Shown here one piece after another: positions 8,211-14,468 of a DNA stretch of 16,848 bases (position 1 is the first letter of the stretch; each line of letters begins with the position of its first letter). The DNA is taken from contig DATMGU010000104.1 of the NCBI GenBank assembly GCA_035555315.1, positions 1-16,848 on the forward strand, read 5' to 3'. The notes under the pieces were generated by a model. The model made no database searches. It was not told where the DNA came from and saw nothing but the letters and a program-made list of their open reading frames with translations. The DNA comes from DATMGU01 sp035555315. Lineage in GTDB: Bacteria; Pseudomonadota; Alphaproteobacteria; ATCC43930; CGMCC-115725. The position numbers and the translations under genes are program-made.

Positions 8211-9809
8211 TCAAACCCGTTTCAGGGTGCGCAGTTCCAGCATCCGGTGGAACAGGTATTTGTACCCGTCGACGGATTTCTGCATGCCGGTATCGAGGGT
8301 GGGCTGCCACAGCAGGATGATCGGCACCTCTTCCTTGGCGAGGGTGATCATGCGCTTCACCTCCGTCTCGTAGACCGGCTTATCGGTCTCGAACCGGGTC
8401 TTTTCCACCAGGCCCTGGAATTCCGGGTTGGCGTAGCTGCCGAAATTCCAGCGGGTCGCCCCGTTATAGAAGATCCGGAAGAAGTAATCCGGATCGCTGA
8501 GATAGGCGGCCGAACCCTCGAAGAAGAACGGCACCTCCTTCTTTTCCAGCAAGGTGCCGAGCTGGCCGCCCGGCACCTTGTTGATGGTGACGCGGATGCC
8601 GACCTGGCCCAGCGCCTCCTGGATCAGCAGCGAGACCGGTTCGGCGACGGTCGCGAGCGACAGTTCGAACGAGAAAGTCGTGTCGAAGCCGGTTGGGAAC
8701 CCCGCTTCGGCCAGCAGCGCCTTGGCCTTGGCCGGATCGGTGGCATAGCCCAGCGGCTGCGGGAATTCCATGCCATCGGCTTCGCCCGGCTTGCCGCCGA
8801 ACAGCGGCCGGCCGCGCTTGAACAGCGCCGCCTCGAACATCTGCTGATAGGGTAGCGCATAGGCGACGGCTTGGCGCACCTTCACGTTGTTGAACGGCGC
8901 CATGTTGCCGTTCATGCCGATGAACTGGAAGGCCCCGGCCATCGGCACGCCGACCACCTTGACCTTCGCCTCCTGCGCCAGCGATACGGCATCCTGCGGC
9001 GGCAGGTCCTGCACGATATCGGCGTCGCCGCGCTCCAGCGAGGTGCGGCGCGACTGGGCGTTCGGCACGACCTGCCACAGCACCCGCTGAAAGCCGGGCA
9101 GCGCGCCGTTCTTCCAACCGTCGTTGCGCGACAGGGTGACGCTTTGCCCGGGGACGGCGCTGTCCAGCTTGAACGGGCCGCCGCCGGCGATATTGGTCTT
9201 CAGCCATTCGCTGGCCCAGGGGTCGGCATCCGTCGCGTGTGACTTCGCGAGCTTCGAATTGATGATGATCGGATAGGTCGTCGCCATGTTCGGCAGGGTA
9301 AAGCGATCGGGCTTGGGCGTGGTGATGCGGATCGTCTGGGCGTCCAGCACCTCGAACTGGTCCGGGGTGGTCATCGATCCGGTGCTGAACTGCGCCTTGC
9401 CGATCGGGCTCGCGACGATCCGGTCGAGCGACCATTTCACATCCTCGGCGGTGACTGGCGTGCCGTCATGAAAGGTGGCGTCCTTGCGCAGATGAAACGT
9501 GATGCTGCGCTTGTCGTCGGAGATCTCGTAGCGCTCCGCCAGCTCGCCCTCGATGGTGAAGTAGTCGTAATAGAGCGTGCCGTCTTCGCGCGGCTTGGTG
9601 CCGAACCGGACCAGACGGTCATAGGTGTTCCAGGTCACCTGGATCGAGCTGCGATTGACGCCGATGCCGATCGGATCGAACGAGTTCGGGCTGCCTTCGC
9701 TGAGCACGCGCAGGCTTTCCGCCCGGCTCTGCGCCGTGGCCCGGTGCATCGGCACCAAACCCGCCAGAGCCACCGCCGCGGCGCCGATCCCGAATTCCCG
9801 ACGATCCAT
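8211..9809 (-). CDS. Peptide-type ABC transporter substrate-binding protein (SBP family 5) with Tat-like leader
   Basis: This is a periplasmic solute-binding protein of the extracellular family 5 (DppA/OppA/NikA type) that would deliver substrate to the permease pair. The ATG at 9809 gives 532 residues, normal for the family, and is preceded by GAGGGG seven bases away. The open frame extends far upstream, but only as antisense of the divergent dehydrogenase gene. The leader begins MDRREFGIG, a twin-arginine-like RRxF motif at residues 3-6, followed by an Ala-rich hydrophobic stretch and an ATA|Q cleavage site after residue 26. There is no lipobox Cys. The mature protein shows the family pattern ITFHLRKDATFHDGTPVTAEDVKWSLDR and a VRQAVAYALP segment. 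It is the first gene of the leftward operon. Family-5 proteins bind peptides, nickel, opines and many other solutes, so the ligand is unknown. Confidence 0.95.
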   Translation of the reverse strand: MDRREFGIGAAAVALAGLVPMHRATAQSRAESLRVLSEGSPNSFDPIGIGVNRSSIQVTWNTYDRLVRFGTKPREDGTLYYDYFTIEGELAERYEISDDKRSITFHLRKDATFHDGTPVTAEDVKWSLDRIVASPIGKAQFSTGSMTTPDQFEVLDAQTIRITTPKPDRFTLPNMATTYPIIINSKLAKSHATDADPWASEWLKTNIAGGGPFKLDSAVPGQSVTLSRNDGWKNGALPGFQRVLWQVVPNAQSRRTSLERGDADIVQDLPPQDAVSLAQEAKVKVVGVPMAGAFQFIGMNGNMAPFNNVKVRQAVAYALPYQQMFEAALFKRGRPLFGGKPGEADGMEFPQPLGYATDPAKAKALLAEAGFPTGFDTTFSFELSLATVAEPVSLLIQEALGQVGIRVTINKVPGGQLGTLLEKKEVPFFFEGSAAYLSDPDYFFRIFYNGATRWNFGSYANPEFQGLVEKTRFETDKPVYETEVKRMITLAKEEVPIILLWQPTLDTGMQKSVDGYKYLFHRMLELRTLKRV

Positions 9810-9854
9810 GAATGTTCCCCTCGCTGCTGCCCCTGGCCGTCCCCGTGCCGCCCG

Positions 9855-9883
9855 TTGACACGATAATGGACCATCACCAATAT
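9855..9883 (+). promoter_or_regulatory. Candidate promoter/operator in the divergent intergenic region
   Basis: The 144-bp gap 9810-9953 separates the two divergent operons and is the only promoter-sized gap between them. A perfect TTGACA lies at 9855-9860, with a weak CAATAT 17 bp downstream at 9878-9883, facing the rightward operon. On the minus strand CATTAT (9868-9863) could serve as a -10 for the leftward operon, but no good -35 is visible. ATGGA occurs as a direct repeat at 9866 and 9882, and ATGG-A-CCAT at 9866-9874 is a short palindrome, either of which could be an operator. The stretch 9891-9911 is unusually AT-rich for this window. All of this is pattern reading. Confidence 0.35.
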
Positions 9884-9953
9884 GGAACAGCGTTTTTAGA
9901 TTTGAAACAAGAGGCCTGTCATCGGGTGGCAGCCGGTTGTGGGGAGGTCCCTC

Positions 9954-11111
9954 GTGGATCAGGTCGAATCGGATGATCACCGTCTGTTGGCCGATGGCGT
10001 CCGCGCCTTCGTCGAGACGGAGCTTTTGCCCCACGAGGATCTGGTGGAACGGCTCGACGCGGTGCCGGACGAGCTGTTCGAGGAACTGCGGAAGAAGGCC
10101 ATCAAGGCCGGCTATTACGCGATCAACATGCCGGAGGAGCATGGCGGCGGCGGACTCGTGGCGCGCGAGCGTTGCGTCGCCGAGATCGAATTCGGCCGGG
10201 TCAGCCGCGCGCTCGGCATCATTTGCAACCGCCCGGCGCCGATCCTCAAGGCCTGTACCGGCGACCAGATCGAGACCTATCTCAGGCCGGTCATCCGCGG
10301 CGAGCGCTGGGAATGCTTCGCGCTGACGGAGCCCGGTGCCGGATCGGATGCCCGCGCCATCACCACCAAGGCCGTGCCGGACGGCGACGATTATGTGATC
10401 AACGGCACCAAGCAGTTCATCACCATGGCGATGCGCGCCGACTTCATCATCCTGTTCGCGGTGACCGGGATGGACGAGACGCCGCGGGGCCCGCGAAAGC
10501 GCATCACCGCCTTTCTGGTCGACAAGGCGACGCCCGGCATCACGGTCACGCCGCTCGACGTCTTGTCGAACCGGGGCATGAAATCCTGCATCCTCGGCTT
10601 CGCCGATGTGCGCGTGCCCAAGCGCAATATCCTGGGCGGCGAGGGCCAGGGCTTCGCCATCGCGAAAAGCTGGATCTTCTCGGGCCGCGTCATGCTGGCG
10701 GCGAATTGCGTCGGCCTTGCCGAGCGGGCGATGGGCATCGCCGCGCAATGGGCCAATAGCCGGGTCGCCTTCGGCCAGCCGATCGGCCAGTTCCAAGGCA
10801 CCTCGTTCAAATTCGCCGACATGGCGACCGAGATCCATGCGACCCGGCTGATGGTGTTCGACGCCGCGGCCAAGATGGATGCCGGCACCATCACCCAGCG
10901 CGAGGCGTCGCAGGTCAATCTCTACGGCTCCGAGATGGTCGGGCGGGTGACCGACAACGCGCTGCAGGTCATGGGCGGCATGGGGGTGACCAAGGAGCTG
11001 CCGCTGGAGCGGTTCTGGCGCGATGCCCGGGTCGAGCGGATCTGGGAAGGCACGTCGGAGATCCATCGCGACATCATCGCCAAGGATGTGCTGCGCGAGT
11101 ACCGGTCGTGA
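9954..11111 (+). CDS. Acyl-CoA dehydrogenase, MCAD-type catalytic Glu
   Basis: This is an FAD-dependent acyl-CoA dehydrogenase that would oxidise an acyl-CoA to the 2-enoyl-CoA and pass electrons to electron-transfer flavoprotein. I chose the GTG at 9954 (385 residues) because GGGGAGG ends six bases before it; a GTG at 9939 would add five residues but lies without a ribosome-binding site. The N-terminal helical domain is followed by the flavin-contact segment CFALTEPGAGSDA, then DYVINGTKQFIT and a DVRVPKRNILGGEGQGF strand. The C-terminal domain has VAFGQPIGQFQ and ERIWEGTSEI. E365 in that last motif is at the position of the classical catalytic base of medium- and short-chain dehydrogenases. 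Its stop overlaps the next start as GTGA. It heads the rightward operon. Chain length and substrate are unknown. Confidence 0.95.
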   Translation: MDQVESDDHRLLADGVRAFVETELLPHEDLVERLDAVPDELFEELRKKAIKAGYYAINMPEEHGGGGLVARERCVAEIEFGRVSRALGIICNRPAPILKACTGDQIETYLRPVIRGERWECFALTEPGAGSDARAITTKAVPDGDDYVINGTKQFITMAMRADFIILFAVTGMDETPRGPRKRITAFLVDKATPGITVTPLDVLSNRGMKSCILGFADVRVPKRNILGGEGQGFAIAKSWIFSGRVMLAANCVGLAERAMGIAAQWANSRVAFGQPIGQFQGTSFKFADMATEIHATRLMVFDAAAKMDAGTITQREASQVNLYGSEMVGRVTDNALQVMGGMGVTKELPLERFWRDARVERIWEGTSEIHRDIIAKDVLREYRS

Positions 11112-11890
11112 ATTCCCCATCACGGATTCAGGTCCAAGAGAACGGCCCGATCCTGGAGATCACCTTCGATCACCCGCCGGCCCATGCCTTCGATCAGCAG
11201 GCGAGCCGCGATCTCGACGCGGCGTTCGACCGGCTGCGTGACACCCCGGCGCTGCGCTGCGCCATCGTCACCGCGACGGGCGATCGCATCTTCTCGGCCG
11301 GCTGGGATTTGAAGGCGGTCGCCGCCGGCGATCGGGGCGAGGATTTCGGGGCGCATGGCTTCATGGGGCTGGAGCGGTTCGACCTCAACAAGCCGGTGAT
11401 CGCGGCGGTCAACGGCTTGGCGGTCGGTGGCGGGTTCGAATTCTCGCTCGCCGCCACCCTGGTGATCGCCGCGCCCCATGCCGAATTCGGCCTGCCCGAG
11501 CTGCAACGCGGCTTCATCCCGGAGGCGGGCGGGCTGTGGCGCGTCCACCGGCGGCTGCCCGCGAACATCGCCTTCGAGCTGCTGCTGACCGGGCGCCGGC
11601 TGACGGCGGAGGAGGGGCTGCGGCTCGGCTTCGTCAACCGGATCGTGCCGCGCGACCAGTTGTTGGACGCGGCCCGCGAGATGGCCGGAAGGATCGTTGC
11701 CTCGGCGCCGCTCGCGGTCGAAGCGCTGCTCGAGGTGACCCGCGCGGTCGAATGCCTGCCGGACGAGCAGGCGTTCCAGCGCATGCGTTCCGGCCTGCCG
11801 GCGCATCGCCGGATGCGCGATTCGGCGGATTTCCTGGAAGGGCCGCGCTCCTTTGCCGAAAAGCGGCCGCCCCGCTGGACGGGCGTGTAG
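11108..11890 (+). CDS. CaiD-like enoyl-CoA hydratase/isomerase
   Basis: This is a crotonase-fold enzyme of 260 residues, the full family length. It starts at a GTG that overlaps the preceding dehydrogenase stop (GTGA, 4 bp); no in-frame ATG lies near. The oxyanion-hole segment IFSAGWDLKAVAAGD is at residues 61-75, VNGLAVGGGFEF at 101-112 includes E111, and FGLPELQRG from 127 includes E131, so both family catalytic Glu are present. It is a clear paralogue of the truncated hydratase at the left edge; the two share SAGWDLKAVAAGD exactly. PPAHAF replaces the common PPANA near the N-terminus. Sandwiched between two acyl-CoA dehydrogenases, it should act on the enoyl-CoA that one of them makes or in the reverse dehydration sense (inference). 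The match to carnitinyl-CoA dehydratase is by signature, not proof of substrate. Confidence 0.95.
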   Translation: MNSPSRIQVQENGPILEITFDHPPAHAFDQQASRDLDAAFDRLRDTPALRCAIVTATGDRIFSAGWDLKAVAAGDRGEDFGAHGFMGLERFDLNKPVIAAVNGLAVGGGFEFSLAATLVIAAPHAEFGLPELQRGFIPEAGGLWRVHRRLPANIAFELLLTGRRLTAEEGLRLGFVNRIVPRDQLLDAAREMAGRIVASAPLAVEALLEVTRAVECLPDEQAFQRMRSGLPAHRRMRDSADFLEGPRSFAEKRPPRWTGV

Positions 11891-11920
11891 CAGACGACGA
11901 TCAGCGGAGTAGGGAACAGC

Positions 11921-13063
11921 ATGGATTTCGACCTGACCGAGGCCCAAACCGCGATGCGGGATGGTCTGCGCGCCTTTTTGCGCCGCGAATGCCCGATCGA
12001 CTACGTCCGCGACTGCGACGAGACCGAACGCTTTCCGACCGAGCTCTATGCGAAGCTCGCGGCGCAAGGCTGGCTCGGCCTGCCGATCGCCGAGGAATAT
12101 GGCGGCAGCGGCGGCAGCTGCGCCGATCTCGCGGTGTTTCTGGAGGAGTTCGCCGGGCATTTCGAGGCGGCGGCGAACATCTATTACACCACGGTGGTGA
12201 TCGCGGCCGACGCGATCAGCCATTTCGGCACCGAGGCGCAAAAGCGCGATCTGCTGCCCAGGCTGGCGCGCGGCGAGATCCGCTTCGCCTTCTCGCTGTC
12301 CGAGCCGAATTCCGGGTCCGACGCCGCCTCGCTGCGCACCCGGGCGGTGCTCGACGGTGACCATTGGGTGGTCAACGGCCAGAAGATGTTCTGTTCCTGC
12401 GCCCAGGGTGCCGATTACATCCTGCTGATGGTCCGCACCGATACGGCGGTGCCCAAGCATGACGGCATCACCATGCTGTTGCTCGACCCGAAGACGCCGG
12501 GGGTGGAGATCCGCAAGCTGAAGAAGCTCGGCCTGAAGCCGATGGACCTCAACGAGATCTTCCTGACCGATGTCCGCGTGCCGGCGGGCGACGTTATCGG
12601 TGCCGTCCATGGCGGCTGGCACAATGTGCTGAAGACGCTGGATTACGAGCGCTGCTGCCTGTCGGCGGTCAATGTCGGCGCCGCGCAATCCTGCCTCGAC
12701 AAGGCGCTCGCCTATACCAAGGAGCGCGAGCAATTCGGCCAGAAGATCTCGCAGTTCCAGCTGACCCGCGCCAAGCTCGCCGATATGGAGATGGAGATCG
12801 ACGCCTCCCGGCTGCTGCTCTATCGCAGCGCCATCCTGGTCGATCGCGGCATCCCCAACAACAAGCAATCGGCGATCGCCAACCTCGCCTCGTCGGAGAC
12901 CTATATGCGCGCCGCCGTCAACGGCATGCGGCTGATGGGTGGCTGGGGCTATCTCATGGAATTCGACATGCAGCGCCATTACCGCGACGCCAAGCTCGCC
13001 GAGATCGGTGGCGGTACCTCGGAGATCCTGCGCATCGTCATCTCCCGCGAGATGCTGCGCTGA
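11921..13063 (+). CDS. Acyl-CoA dehydrogenase with helix-G catalytic Glu (IVD/CaiA-like position)
   Basis: This is a second FAD-dependent acyl-CoA dehydrogenase, 380 residues. The ATG at 11921 follows GGAGTAGGGA. The N-terminus MDFDLTEAQTAMRDGLRAFL and the segments FAFSLSEPNSGSDAASL, HWVVNGQKMFCS, DVRVPAGDVIG and REQFGQKISQFQ are standard for the family. Unlike the first dehydrogenase, the usual Glu of the EGTSEI motif is replaced by Gly (G364 in GGGTSEI). A Glu is instead present in LDYER (E243), the position used as catalytic base in isovaleryl-CoA and long-chain dehydrogenases and also occupied by Glu in CaiA. It is therefore probably active on a substrate of different geometry, for example branched. 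It lies 30 bp after the hydratase gene and 22 bp before the amidohydrolase gene. Confidence 0.95.
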   Translation: MDFDLTEAQTAMRDGLRAFLRRECPIDYVRDCDETERFPTELYAKLAAQGWLGLPIAEEYGGSGGSCADLAVFLEEFAGHFEAAANIYYTTVVIAADAISHFGTEAQKRDLLPRLARGEIRFAFSLSEPNSGSDAASLRTRAVLDGDHWVVNGQKMFCSCAQGADYILLMVRTDTAVPKHDGITMLLLDPKTPGVEIRKLKKLGLKPMDLNEIFLTDVRVPAGDVIGAVHGGWHNVLKTLDYERCCLSAVNVGAAQSCLDKALAYTKEREQFGQKISQFQLTRAKLADMEMEIDASRLLLYRSAILVDRGIPNNKQSAIANLASSETYMRAAVNGMRLMGGWGYLMEFDMQRHYRDAKLAEIGGGTSEILRIVISREMLR

Positions 13064-13085
13064 CACCGGTAGCGGGGAACGCACG

Positions 13086-14468
13086 ATGACGATCGATCTG
13101 GTGCTGGCGCGCGGCTTGGTGGTGCGGCCCGAGGGGGCGGCACCGGCCGATGTGCTGGTCGCCGGCGGCAAGATCGTCGACATCGTCGATCCGGGCAGCG
13201 GCCGGGGCGATCGGGTGATCGACGCCGCGGGCCGCGTCGTGCTGCCCGGCGGCATCGACGCGCATGTGCATTTCCTGATCGGCTTCATGGGCCAGCGCAG
13301 CGTCTACGACTTCTATTCTGGCACGGTCGCGGCCCTGCGCGGCGGCAATACCACGGTGATCGACTTCGCCCTGCAGCGCGGCGGGCGCAGCATGATGGAC
13401 GGGTTGAAGCACCGGCGCGTCCAGGCCGACCGCCATGTCGCCACCGATTACGGCCTTCACCTCATCGCCACCGATATCAACCCGGCCACCTTGGCCGAGG
13501 TGCCGGCCCTGGTCGCGGCCGGCGTCTCGTCGTTCAAGGTCTATACGATCTACGAGACCGAAGGGCTGAAAGTGGCGGAGGGGCCGTTGCACGATCTGAT
13601 GCGCGCCGCCGCCGCCGCCGGGGCGATGGTCGGGCTGCATGCGGAGGATGCCGGCATCGTCGACGCGGCGATCGCCCGCCATGTGGCGGCGGGCGAGGTG
13701 GCGCCGCGGTTTCACGCCCTGTCCCGCCCGGCCCTCGCCGAGACCCTGGCGGTCGAGCGCGGCCTGGCGCTCGCCGCCGATGCCGGCTGTCCCTTGCACA
13801 TCTTCCACCTGAATTCCGGCCCGGCGCTCGACCTGATCGAGGCGGCGCGGGCGCGCGGCCAGGCCGCCTCGGCCGAGACCTGCACCCATTACCTGGCGCT
13901 GACCGATGCCGCCTATGACCGGCCGGATGGGCATCTCTATGTGATGAGCCCGCCGCTGCGCGACGCCGTCCACCAGGAACGGATGTGGCGGGGTCTCGCC
14001 GGCGGCGCGCTGGCGGCGGTCACCTCCGACGACGCCTCCTACAGCGCCGAGGCCAAGGCGCTCGGCAAGGACTCGTTCGACCGGATCGCCAATGGCGTGC
14101 CGGGCGTCGAGGCGCGACTGCCGCTGCTCTATACATTGGGCGTCGCCGCCGGTCGCCTCACCCTGGCACAGCTCGCCGAGGTGTGGAGCGGCGGTCCCGC
14201 GCGGCTGTTCGGCCTGGCGCCGGACAAGGGCGGCATCGTGCCGGGCGCCGATGCCGATCTCGTCGTGCTCGATCCCGAGACGTCGCGGCCGATGACGGCG
14301 GCCAGCCATTATGGGGCGATCGGCTATAGCCCGTTCGAGGGCATGGCGCTGACCGGCTGGCCGGTGCTGACCATCCGGCGCGGCGAGGTCGCCGTCGAGG
14401 CGGGCACTTTCCTGGGACAGCCGGGCCAGGGGCGCTTCCTGACACGCCGCGCGCATGCCGGCCCCTGA
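13086..14468 (+). CDS. hydA: Zinc-dependent D-hydantoinase/dihydropyrimidinase-type amidohydrolase
   Basis: This cytoplasmic binuclear metal amidohydrolase opens hydantoin, dihydropyrimidine or a related cyclic imide ring without ATP. The ATG at 13086 gives 460 residues, the usual length, after a GGGGAA ribosome-binding sequence; the frame is open further upstream but only inside the preceding gene. Every metal ligand of the family is in place: H60 and H62 in DAHVH, K151 in SSFKVY (the carbamylated lysine), H185 in GLHAED, H241 in IFHLN and D315 in TSDD. Y156, five residues after the lysine, matches the catalytic Tyr. ETCTHYL and NGVPGVEARLPLL also match. It overlaps the following GTPase gene by 14 bp. 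Allantoinase or another ring substrate remains possible, since specificity loops cannot be judged here. Confidence 0.93.
   Translation: MTIDLVLARGLVVRPEGAAPADVLVAGGKIVDIVDPGSGRGDRVIDAAGRVVLPGGIDAHVHFLIGFMGQRSVYDFYSGTVAALRGGNTTVIDFALQRGGRSMMDGLKHRRVQADRHVATDYGLHLIATDINPATLAEVPALVAAGVSSFKVYTIYETEGLKVAEGPLHDLMRAAAAAGAMVGLHAEDAGIVDAAIARHVAAGEVAPRFHALSRPALAETLAVERGLALAADAGCPLHIFHLNSGPALDLIEAARARGQAASAETCTHYLALTDAAYDRPDGHLYVMSPPLRDAVHQERMWRGLAGGALAAVTSDDASYSAEAKALGKDSFDRIANGVPGVEARLPLLYTLGVAAGRLTLAQLAEVWSGGPARLFGLAPDKGGIVPGADADLVVLDPETSRPMTAASHYGAIGYSPFEGMALTGWPVLTIRRGEVAVEAGTFLGQPGQGRFLTRRAHAGP

Noticed and set aside
9810..11123. N-terminal extension of the binding-protein frame on the minus strand
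   Set aside because: The extension is antisense to the first acyl-CoA dehydrogenase. The ribosome-binding sequence and signal peptide fix the start at 9809.
12939..13085. 49-codon N-terminal extension of the hydantoinase frame
   Set aside because: It overlaps the end of the second dehydrogenase gene. The family N-terminus and a ribosome-binding sequence start at 13086.
13609..13622. GCC triplet run (GCCGCCGCCGCC) in the hydantoinase gene
   Set aside because: It encodes a short Ala run in a helix and is common in GC-rich coding sequence. No sign of a functional repeat.
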